Both the position numbers and the translations under genes were made by a program. From Candidatus Bathyarchaeota archaeon (GTDB taxonomy: Archaea; Thermoproteota; Bathyarchaeia; TCS64): a DNA stretch of 11,934 nucleotides. Of the stretch, positions 1 to 5,519 are shown one piece after another (the first letter of the stretch is position 1; every line of letters starts with the position of its first letter). The notes under the pieces are model-generated. The model was given only the letters and a program-made list of their open reading frames with translations, had not been told where the DNA came from and did no database searches. The stretch is taken from positions 1-11,934 of the forward strand of contig JAFGTA010000181.1 in NCBI GenBank assembly GCA_016934355.1, written 5' to 3'.

Positions 1-239
1 CCGAGCGCCATGCCCAGGATGGGCCCGAAGAGCACCATTATCTGGTTGAACGAGAAGCTCATCATCGCCCCTGAGAAGATGAAGTTGAAGCTCGCGTCGG
101 CGTTGTTCTTAATGTAATCCACTCCCTGGTATGCGGCGAGCGCCGAGAGTAGGACCATGAACCCGAACAGTATCAGGAACCGCTTGCTCCCGAACTGGTC
201 CTTAAGCTCCTTGGCGGCCACGGTCATCGTGCCGGCCAT
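1..239 (-). CDS. ABC-2 type transporter permease, N-terminal fragment
   Basis: This is the first 79 codons of a membrane protein cut off by the left window edge. The translation begins MAGTMTVAAKELKDQFGSKR, a basic amphipathic start typical of ABC-2 permeases. A hydrophobic first membrane segment follows (about residues 21-40, FLILFGFMVLLSALAAY), then a short polar loop and the start of a second hydrophobic stretch rich in Met, Phe and Gly. The ATG directly abuts the TAG stop of the ATPase gene. A strong ribosome site (GGAGGTGAG, 252-244) lies just ahead of it, inside the end of the ATPase gene, so the two are translationally coupled. With the ATPase it should form a membrane exporter; the substrate is unknown. 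Calling it a permease rests on the N-terminal style and on gene order, because the diagnostic C-terminal part is outside the window. Confidence 0.8.
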   Translation of the reverse strand, partial: MAGTMTVAAKELKDQFGSKRFLILFGFMVLLSALAAYQGVDYIKNNADASFNFIFSGAMMSFSFNQIMVLFGPILGMAL

Positions 240-1178
240 CTAGCTCACCTCCCTGTAGTACTTCATGAATATCTCCTCGAGGGTGTACTCCTTGGGCTTC
301 ATCATCAGTATCGTCGACCCGTGCCGCGTTATCGTCTTCGAGACCTCTGCGTCGCTCTCGACGCCGTTGTAGACGTACAGATGGTCGTTCTCATGTGTCA
401 CGGAGTTGACGCCTTCGAGGGACTCAAGTTCCTTTATGAGGTCGGGTGTTACGTCTGTGAGCCTGAACTCGACGCGCCTGTCCTCGCCGCCTGTCATCGT
501 CTGGTTCAGGTTCTTCATCGTCTCCTTCAGGACCAGCCTGCCCCTGTTGATGATCCCTATCCTGTCGCAGGTCATCTGAACCTCGTGCAGCAGGTGGGAC
601 GTCATCACAACTGTGAGGCCCTGCTCCTTCCTGAGCCTGAGGATGAGGTTCCTTATGTCCAGGGTCCCGATGGGGTCTAGCCCGAGGGTCGGCTCGTCGA
701 GGAACACCACCTTCGGGTTCTTCATCATCGTCGACGCTATGCCTACCCTCTGCTTCATGCCCCTTGAGAACGACTCGTACTTCGCGTCGACCCAGTCGGA
801 CATGCCGACTATCTCGAGGGTCTCGTGGATTCTGTTCTCACGCTCCTCCTTCGGCAGGTCGTTCAGCTGCCCGATGTAGTCCAGGTTCTCGAAGGCCGTC
901 AAGTCCCCGTACAGGCTGCTGTACTCGGGGAGTATGCTGGCTACGCTCCTTATCTCCCTGGACTGTTCAAGGACGTCGAAGCCGCCGACGACGGCGGTCC
1001 CCGACGTGGGCACGGATAGCCCCATAAGCATGAGGACCGTCGTGGTCTTCCCGGCGCCGTTCGGGCCTAGGAAACCGAATATCTCTCTTTGCCCGACTTC
1101 TAGGTCCAGCTCGTTGACAGCCGTGAAGTCTCCGTACATCTTCGTAAGCTTGGATGTCTCAACTACGTATTCACTCAT
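240..1178 (-). CDS. ABC-2 type transporter ATP-binding protein
   Basis: This 312-residue protein is a complete ABC ATPase of the ABC-2 (NatA/DrrA/CcmA-like) exporter class, which drives a separate permease from the cytoplasmic side. Walker A is GPNGAGKTT (38-46), the signature is SRGMKQ (138-143) in place of LSGGQ, Walker B is VVFLDEP (157-163), the D-loop is LGLD (165-168) and the switch histidine is H195. The Q-loop position carries Glu (LPEYSSLY, E85) instead of Gln, a variation known in this class. Residues 230-312 are the accessory C-terminal domain usual for these exporters. The gene is the middle one of three. Its ATG lies 5 bases after the stop of the NEW3 protein, with a GGAGGT ribosome site (1191-1186) overlapping that stop, and its own stop abuts the permease start. 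The substrate cannot be read from the sequence. Confidence 0.95.
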   Translation of the reverse strand: MSEYVVETSKLTKMYGDFTAVNELDLEVGQREIFGFLGPNGAGKTTTVLMLMGLSVPTSGTAVVGGFDVLEQSREIRSVASILPEYSSLYGDLTAFENLDYIGQLNDLPKEERENRIHETLEIVGMSDWVDAKYESFSRGMKQRVGIASTMMKNPKVVFLDEPTLGLDPIGTLDIRNLILRLRKEQGLTVVMTSHLLHEVQMTCDRIGIINRGRLVLKETMKNLNQTMTGGEDRRVEFRLTDVTPDLIKELESLEGVNSVTHENDHLYVYNGVESDAEVSKTITRHGSTILMMKPKEYTLEEIFMKYYREVS

Positions 1179-1183
1179 TTATT

Positions 1184-2941
1184 CTACCTCCGTTTGAACT
1201 TCCTGAACGCGAACACCGCGCCGACTATCGCTACCGCCGCTACGCCGAGTCCGATGAGCCCCCATGACGTCGAAGCCTTGGCAGTCACCCTCAAATCGAT
1301 CTCGTCTGAATCAAGCTGGTCGCTAGTAGCCTTCATGGTTAGGAGATAGTCGCCTGCGACCGCGTCTGACGGCGTCTCGGTTACGACTGTGAAGGTGGTG
1401 GACTCTCTCGGTGAGAGTGAGTTAACCTGCACCGGGGTGATTGTGGCCTCCCAGTCACTGGGGAGCGTCGCCTCAAGGTATAATGTGGTTATCGCCGTCT
1501 GTCCGTTGTTGGTCACTCTGGCTGTGTAGGTTACGGTGCCTCCTATAGTGACCGAGGTATAAAGCGTTGAGAGTTCGAGGGTAAGCTCATAGGAGCCGGA
1601 AACGCTGATGCCGAAAGGCAGCACAGTGTGTGACCCGTCGTCCGAGGCGACCACAACCTGCAGCTCGTAGTTACCTGTGGCGACGGATTTCGGTGGCTCG
1701 ACCTCTATGTCGAAGGTGATTGACTCACCTGCCCCGATGAGGAGGTTCGACACCGCGATGTCGCCTGTGATGAACTCTGTGTTCCAGTTATCGGGTGCCG
1801 AGAGCACGGTGAGGAGGCAGACAGCGTCTTTCTCCCCTGTGTTCCACACCACTATTGGGAATGTGATGCTGTCTCCAGCCTCCACAGTGACATCGCTGAA
1901 GGTGCTGATGACTTCCAGCTCGCTTTTAGGTTGACGAAGGTTCACCTCAAAGATCAATGTGTCACAAACGTTATCGTTCGTATCAACAGCTTGAACAGCT
2001 ATGCTATAGTCGCCGACTACCGCGTCCTCAGGGTGCTCCAGTTCTATGGTCAGCGACTCTGTCTCGTCCGATGACAACGATAGGCTCTTCACCACGATCC
2101 CTGAGCTCGTCTTGTAGCTGACATCCCATCCCGAAGGAGCCTCTGTCTGGAAAGTGATTAGCTTTGTGACTTCCCCGACGTTGGACACCCTGAGGGGCAG
2201 CTCGATTCTCTGCCCGAGCTCCTCTGAGACCGAAGGATATGTTGACCTTAACTCGATCTCGTTTGCACTAGCCATGGGCGTGATTGTAAAGCCTAGAGAC
2301 GCTTCCGAGGTGCCTGAAGCCATCAAAGTTATAGTCTCGGTCTGGGAGGCAGTCGAAGGCACCTTGACCTCCAGAGTGTAGCTCTCTACGCCCGGAGAAA
2401 GCGAGATCGACTCTATCTTCCCCAGCGAGTCGAGGACCCTCGTGCCCCAGCCTTCCGGGGCGTCCACCAAGAAGACAACCAGCTCCGTCTCGTCGTTAAG
2501 GTTGTTGACCGTGAAGGATAGAAGTAACGTATTCCCCGGCGAGGTTATGCGTTTTACCACCGAGGCTGTGAGCTTCAGCGTGTATTCCATCATGACGTCT
2601 GTCAGGATCACGTCGTAGTCTGGCTTCGTGCTCGGAGCCGTTGTTACTTCGACGTCTACTTCAGTCGTGGCGTACCCCGTCTTCTCGAAGACCAGGGTGT
2701 ACGAGCCTCCGAGGGACATGCGGAAGTACCCGTCCTCCTTTGTGTACTTCGTGGCTTCGACGTACCCTGTCCTGGTGACTGCCGAGACCTTCGCATCGTA
2801 TATCGGGTCTCCATTGGCGTCGACGACGGTTCCGTGGATGTTACCATCAGAGACTGCCGAGACCAGTTGGGTTGTGGTGTACGAACCGACGCAGATGACT
2901 ATGGCAACCAGTAGCGTTATCAACTTGTTTCGTTCAGACAT
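1184..2941 (-). CDS. Membrane-anchored extracellular protein with carboxypeptidase-regulatory-like and four NEW3/Ig-like domains
   Basis: Numbering is from the upstream GTG (2950, 588 residues). A signal segment (about 8-33) is followed by a CarboxypepD_reg-like beta-sandwich (about 36-103, with GTVVDANGDPIYDAKV). Four repeats of about 105 residues come next (about 122-226, 230-339, 343-451 and 453-558). Each has a Y/F-x-S/T-V start, a V-x-N-x-G or N-N strand, a W-containing loop (PEGW, PSGW, PDNW, PSDW) and an xxGDY or related late strand, as in NPCBM-associated NEW3 domains. A C-terminal membrane helix (561-583) ends in the basic tail KFKRR. The topology is therefore a long outward-facing rod held by its C terminus. 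I prefer the ATG at 2941 (585 residues), because GTGA just ahead of it can act as a ribosome site, but the GTG at 2950 is possible. It is the first gene of the ABC-2 operon, and such proteins often accompany ABC-2 exporters in archaea. A role in docking or cargo handling is inference. Confidence 0.85.
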   Translation of the reverse strand: MSERNKLITLLVAIVICVGSYTTTQLVSAVSDGNIHGTVVDANGDPIYDAKVSAVTRTGYVEATKYTKEDGYFRMSLGGSYTLVFEKTGYATTEVDVEVTTAPSTKPDYDVILTDVMMEYTLKLTASVVKRITSPGNTLLLSFTVNNLNDETELVVFLVDAPEGWGTRVLDSLGKIESISLSPGVESYTLEVKVPSTASQTETITLMASGTSEASLGFTITPMASANEIELRSTYPSVSEELGQRIELPLRVSNVGEVTKLITFQTEAPSGWDVSYKTSSGIVVKSLSLSSDETESLTIELEHPEDAVVGDYSIAVQAVDTNDNVCDTLIFEVNLRQPKSELEVISTFSDVTVEAGDSITFPIVVWNTGEKDAVCLLTVLSAPDNWNTEFITGDIAVSNLLIGAGESITFDIEVEPPKSVATGNYELQVVVASDDGSHTVLPFGISVSGSYELTLELSTLYTSVTIGGTVTYTARVTNNGQTAITTLYLEATLPSDWEATITPVQVNSLSPRESTTFTVVTETPSDAVAGDYLLTMKATSDQLDSDEIDLRVTAKASTSWGLIGLGVAAVAIVGAVFAFRKFKRR

Positions 2942-2978
2942 TTTTTTCACTTGGATTGATTTTACATGGCTGAAACAG

Positions 2979-2984
2979 TATTAA
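2979..2984 (-). promoter_or_regulatory. TATA-like box of the NEW3/ABC-2 operon
   Basis: On the minus strand the sequence reads CTTAATAC (2985-2978), with core TTAATA. A GAAAA stretch lies a few bases upstream where a BRE would sit. A start about 25-27 bases downstream would fall near 2955, giving a leader of roughly 14 bases before the ATG at 2941. The same CTTAATAC octamer occurs in the promoter at 3931-3938. Confidence 0.5.
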
Positions 2985-3002
2985 GCGATTTTCCCATATT
3001 AC

Positions 3003-3026
3003 ACCCAAATCTGATCAAAATTGGGT
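3003..3026. promoter_or_regulatory. Candidate operator, copy 1 (TGATCA-centred palindrome)
   Basis: This is a 24-bp inverted repeat centred between 3014 and 3015, with 10 of 12 base pairs symmetrical (mismatches at 3009/3020 and 3011/3018). The minus-strand left arm reads ACCCAATTTTGATCA. It lies in the 105-150 base gap between the membrane-protein gene and the NEW3 gene, 18 bp upstream of the TTAATA core of the NEW3 operon promoter. It matches copy 2 (3890-3913); with flanks, 26 of 30 bases agree (2999-3028 against 3886-3915). A site upstream of the TATA box fits an activator better than a simple blocking repressor. The likely ligand is the winged-helix protein encoded at 3498-3821 (inference). 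Confidence 0.65.
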
Positions 3027-3054
3027 AGGGTCGTGAAGCTCTAGGAGACTTGGG

Positions 3055-3501
3055 CTATGTCTTACTGAGGTACACCATGATGAGCGCCGCGAGGGTGGCG
3101 AAGACGTCCGGTATGAAGTTGAACACGCTCATCCAGATAGGGTCTCTTCTCCATGAGTACAGCAGGATGACAGGGTTGCTAGAGACGGAGTATATGAGCA
3201 GCGCAATGGAGAGGGCTGTCAGGCCCAAGCTGAACTTGGACTCGTTTTCCCTGTATAGCCTTATGTAGAAATAGGTGAGGTAGCCGTAGAGGAGGATATT
3301 GACTGAGGAGACTACGACCCTGCCCGTTATGAACATCTCTATCCTCCTCTCGAACTCTCGTAGTGTAGCCGGGTCCGTCTCGTTGAACCTAGGCTTGAAC
3401 ACGGGGGGGTCCCCGGGCCGGTGTTGGGCCTGCGTCGCAGCTAGTTGAGTGGCTACCGCAGATAGAATGACCAGTAATAACAACGCCCTGTACTTCCTCA
3501 T
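3055..3501 (-). CDS. Small membrane protein paired with the winged-helix regulator
   Basis: This 148-residue protein has a signal-like N-terminal hydrophobic segment (about 6-23), an outward loop (24-60) rich in Pro, Arg and Glu, and three membrane helices (about 62-82, 91-115 and 122-145). The last part contains SSNPVILLY and FNFIPDVFATLAALIMVYLS. From memory, the NP...IPD pattern resembles small membrane proteins encoded next to HTH regulators in other archaea. No catalytic or phosphotransfer residues are evident. Its ATG overlaps the TGA of the upstream regulator gene (ATGA, 3498-3501), so the two are made together. A role as membrane sensor or anti-regulator for the DNA-binding partner is an inference from this coupling. 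I do not recognise a named family with certainty. Confidence 0.8.
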   Translation of the reverse strand: MRKYRALLLLVILSAVATQLAATQAQHRPGDPPVFKPRFNETDPATLREFERRIEMFITGRVVVSSVNILLYGYLTYFYIRLYRENESKFSLGLTALSIALLIYSVSSNPVILLYSWRRDPIWMSVFNFIPDVFATLAALIMVYLSKT

Positions 3502-3821
3502 TGCTTCTCCTCCCTATCCAGCTTCTCCCTCATCTGGCCCCAGACCTCCTCGAATATCCCCAGGTTCTCCTCCAGCTTCTGTGACGTGAAGTACATCCTG
3601 CCGTACCTGTTGCCTGTGGACGTGATGAGGTCGTTGTCCTCAAGCACCTCCAGATGATGCTTCACCGTCCTATAGTCAAGGTTCAACGTGATCCTGAGCT
3701 GGTTGGTGTTCATGGGTTCCTCACGCAGGGCCTCGATGATCCGCCCCCTATTAGCGCCCCCCCTAGTCCCCGTGAACAGCCACAGGAGTAGGTGTTTGAG
3801 GGTACGCTTAGGGGGTGCCAT
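3498..3821 (-). CDS. Winged helix-turn-helix transcriptional regulator (ArsR-like)
   Basis: From the ATG at 3821 this is a 107-residue DNA-binding protein. The core is RGRIIEALREEP (helix 1), MNTNQLRITLN (helix 2), LDYRTVKHHLEVLEDNDLI (recognition helix) and a wing, STGNRYGRMYFTS. A C-terminal helix, EEVWGQMREKLDREEKQ, suits dimerisation. The fold is that of archaeal ArsR/MarR-type one-component regulators. No metal-binding cysteines are visible. The frame stays open up to a TTG at 3905 and has another ATG at 3851, but the best TATA-like box (3855-3860) puts the transcript start near 3832, so the ATG at 3821 is chosen. It is the first gene of a pair with the membrane protein. Near-identical palindromes lie upstream of its own promoter and of the neighbouring NEW3 operon, making it the obvious candidate to bind them. 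Confidence 0.88.
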   Translation of the reverse strand: MAPPKRTLKHLLLWLFTGTRGGANRGRIIEALREEPMNTNQLRITLNLDYRTVKHHLEVLEDNDLITSTGNRYGRMYFTSQKLEENLGIFEEVWGQMREKLDREEKQ

Positions 3822-3854
3822 CTGGGATGAACCACTGGTATCTAACCGCATTGC

Positions 3855-3860
3855 TATTAA
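3855..3860 (-). promoter_or_regulatory. TATA-like box of the regulator/membrane-protein operon
   Basis: The minus strand reads GTTTTAATAGC, with core TTAATA at 3860-3855. A start about 25-27 bases downstream would lie near 3832, leaving a leader of about 10 bases before the ATG at 3821. The core is separated from operator copy 2 by 29 bp (3861-3889), 11 bp more than in the two other promoters, about one helical turn. Confidence 0.45.
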
Positions 3861-3889
3861 AACTCTAGTTAAGGGTATGTCCAGTTTAC

Positions 3890-3913
3890 ACCCAATTTTG
3901 ATCAAAATCTGGT
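3890..3913. promoter_or_regulatory. Candidate operator, copy 2 (TGATCA-centred palindrome)
   Basis: This is a 24-bp inverted repeat centred between 3901 and 3902, with 10 of 12 pairs symmetrical (mismatches at 3894/3909 and 3893/3910). The central 14 bases ATTTTGATCAAAAT are perfectly symmetrical. It sits between two divergent promoters: the regulator operon on the minus strand (TTAATA core 29 bp away) and the secreted Met-rich protein on the plus strand (TTAATA core 18 bp away). One bound dimer could therefore act on both. Its left arm, ACCCAATTTTGATCA, is identical to the minus-strand left arm of copy 1. Confidence 0.68.
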
Positions 3914-3930
3914 AGAAGCTTGAAAAACCC

Positions 3931-3938
3931 CTTAATAC
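3931..3938 (+). promoter_or_regulatory. TATA-like box of the secreted Met-rich protein gene
   Basis: The octamer CTTAATAC is identical to that of the NEW3 operon promoter, and a GAAAA stretch lies upstream in both. The TTAATA core (3932-3937) is 18 bp from operator copy 2, the same distance as at the NEW3 promoter. Expected transcription start is near 3961, directly at the GAGGTGA ribosome site. Confidence 0.5.
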
Positions 3939-3977
3939 GGTGCCGGCGCATGGCGCTCGTGAGGTGAAAAAACCCGA

Positions 3978-4490
3978 TTGAATAAAAACAGAAAGGCTCT
4001 GGCACTGACCTCGGTGCTGCTCCTGACGCTCACTATCGCCGTAGGAGGCCTGTACCTAGCGTCCGCTGATGCCGGCGAAGACGACGCCACAAGTTCTGAC
4101 CCTCCCCAAGGCTGGCTTCGCCCACGAATGGGCGGCCGCATGATGGGCTCCCTAGACGAGGAGCTGAGGACCGAGCTCATGGACACCGTCCAGGCGATGA
4201 GTGACGAAGGCGCAACACGAGAGGAGATCGCCGAATACGTTAAGAGCTTCCTGGAGGAGAATGGGGTCGAGCCGTGCCCTCAGCTATCCGAGGAGCAGCT
4301 TGAAGCCATGCAGCAGCTGCGTGAGGACGTGGAGGCGTACGCCGAGCAGAGAGCCGAGGAGCTGGGGATCGAGCTGCCACCGATGGGTTTCTTCGGAGGC
4401 GGCCGCATGGGGTCCAGCCACGGTCCTAGGATGGGCTTCGGCTTCCGCGGACAACGAGGAGCCTGCAGCCCAGAAGCACAGGAAGGCTGA
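3978..4490 (+). CDS. Small secreted Met/Gly-rich protein, weakly Spy/CpxP-like
   Basis: This 170-residue protein starts at TTG, chosen because GAGGTGA (3961-3967) lies 10 bases ahead and no ATG in frame precedes the signal peptide. A basic start (NKNRK) and hydrophobic segment (about 7-28) ending near ASADA indicate export. The mature part has an acidic linker, a Met/Gly/Arg patch (RMGGRMMGS, 50-58), two helical stretches (about 59-95 and 103-130) and a Gly/Met-rich tail that repeats the patch as GGGRMGS (140-146). Two cysteines (C100, C163) could form a disulfide. LSEEQ (103-107), opening a helix, recalls the LTxxQ motif of Spy/CpxP/ZraP periplasmic proteins, but the match is weak. Met-rich patches can bind Cu(I)/Ag(I); that is only a possibility here. 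It shares promoter architecture with the NEW3/ABC-2 operon. The family is not recognised. Confidence 0.8.
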   Translation: MNKNRKALALTSVLLLTLTIAVGGLYLASADAGEDDATSSDPPQGWLRPRMGGRMMGSLDEELRTELMDTVQAMSDEGATREEIAEYVKSFLEENGVEPCPQLSEEQLEAMQQLREDVEAYAEQRAEELGIELPPMGFFGGGRMGSSHGPRMGFGFRGQRGACSPEAQEG

Positions 4491-4622
4491 AGCAGCCAAC
4501 CTAGCTTAACCCGCCCCCAATTTTCTATTAAGCGAGTATCACGCTATGTGGATTAATCCTAGAAACCGTTGCAGATTGGATCAGATGATAAGTTCAGTAG
4601 GGTTGTTGGATCGGGCATATGC
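4491..4622. other. Convergent spacer between the secreted-protein gene and the second ABC operon
   Basis: This is 132 bases with no gene. The plus-strand stretch AATTTTCTATT (4519-4529) is the only T-rich element and could end the secreted-protein transcript. An AGCG/CGCT pair with a 7-base loop follows (about 4531-4545), a weak stem. No clear T-run serves the minus-strand operon, which ends at 4623. Confidence 0.3.
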
Positions 4623-5516
4623 TCAGTGAACGATCCCGAGCTTGTTAAGTTCCTCCCGGAGAACCTCCATTGTGTTCTTCAGTCGGGTCTGCCTCTCGAC
4701 GTACTCGTCTCCCGTCATCGTCCCTGCCTTGAACTGGCTGTCGAGGCCCGCGAGGGTGGCGTCGAGCTCCGTGATACGCGCCCTGAGCATCTCGCCGTAG
4801 TCGGCTGGCCTCCCCTCCTCCGTCGTGGGCGCCACGTCGGCCTGCACGACTCCGTCGTGCATCCTTAGTATCCTGTCGGCGATCCTTGCGATGCTCGGGT
4901 CATGGGTTACCATCACGACGGTCTTCCCCATCTCTTGGTTAATCTTCCGCAGGTACTGTACCACGACTCTGGCGTTCTCCGTGTCGAGTTCACCCGTAGG
5001 CTCGTCCGCCAGTATCAGCGGCGGGTCGTTTGCCAGCGCGGCCGCCAACGCTATCCTCTGCTGCTCGCCTCCGCTGAGCTCACCCGGCTTATGATTCATT
5101 CTATCCCCTAATCCGACAACGCCTATGAGCTCGCTGCACCGACGCTTCCTCTCAGCCTCCTTGATCCCTAGGGCCGCCATGGGGAGCTCCACGTTCTCCC
5201 GGGCGGTCAACGTGGGGATGAGGTTCATGTTCTGGAAGATGTGGCCCACCGTGCCTCGGCGGAAGCTAACCAGTTCCCCTGGGTTTAGGTTGGTGAGGTC
5301 GGTGTCGAAGACTCTGACTGTGCCTGCCGTAGCCCTGTCGAGGCCGCCTATGATGTTGAGCAGGGTGGACTTGCCGGAGCCCGACGGCCCTATGAGGGCC
5401 ACCATCTCGCCCTTCCTGACGTTCATGTTGAGGCCCCTGAGGGCTTGGACCTCTATCTTTCCCAGCTTGTATATCTTAAGCAGGTCCCTAACGATTACAG
5501 CGTTTCTCTTACTCAT
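4623..5516 (-). CDS. ABC transporter ATP-binding protein, LolD/MacB class, with C-terminal helical extension
   Basis: This 297-residue protein is the ATPase partner of the FtsX-like permease upstream. Walker A is GPSGSGKST (43-51), the Q-loop FQN (Q95), the signature LSGGEQQR (147-154), Walker B LILADEP (167-173) followed by TGELD (174-178), and the switch histidine H205. The LNPGELVSFRRGTVGHIFQ stretch and TGELD are typical of the LolD/FtsE/MacB branch. That branch works by mechanotransmission on lipoproteins, peptides or envelope complexes rather than classical import. The core is about 225 residues; residues about 237-297 add two predicted helices (ITELDATLAGLDSQFKAG and a second ending LREELNKLGIVH), a short SHOCT-like hairpin found on some archaeal relatives. 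ATG follows the permease stop by 3 bases, with GGAGG (5528-5524) inside the permease end. It is clearly co-transcribed; the substrate is unknown. Confidence 0.94.
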   Translation of the reverse strand: MSKRNAVIVRDLLKIYKLGKIEVQALRGLNMNVRKGEMVALIGPSGSGKSTLLNIIGGLDRATAGTVRVFDTDLTNLNPGELVSFRRGTVGHIFQNMNLIPTLTARENVELPMAALGIKEAERKRRCSELIGVVGLGDRMNHKPGELSGGEQQRIALAAALANDPPLILADEPTGELDTENARVVVQYLRKINQEMGKTVVMVTHDPSIARIADRILRMHDGVVQADVAPTTEEGRPADYGEMLRARITELDATLAGLDSQFKAGTMTGDEYVERQTRLKNTMEVLREELNKLGIVH

Positions 5517-5519
5517 CCT

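Noticed and set aside
3822..3905. Upstream extension of the winged-helix frame to TTG 3905 or ATG 3851
   Set aside because: The longer forms run through the operator and the TATA-like box, and the added residues show no regulator-like sequence.
3932..4186. Open minus-strand frame opposite the secreted-protein gene
   Set aside because: Ser/Arg/Pro-rich translation without motifs, covering the promoter and signal peptide of the plus-strand gene; a shadow frame.
4132..4410. Two copies of GGCGGCCGCATG within the secreted-protein gene
   Set aside because: Both are in frame and encode the repeated GGRM patch, so they are explained by the protein's internal repeat rather than a DNA element.
4516..4524. 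CCCAATTTT, a half-site of the TGATCA palindrome, in the convergent spacer
   Set aside because: Only nine bases match, the TGATCA centre and second arm are absent, and no promoter is served. Chance similarity.
4531..4545. AGCG/CGCT stem as an intrinsic terminator
   Set aside because: Four base pairs with a 7-base loop and no T run directly after; too weak to call.
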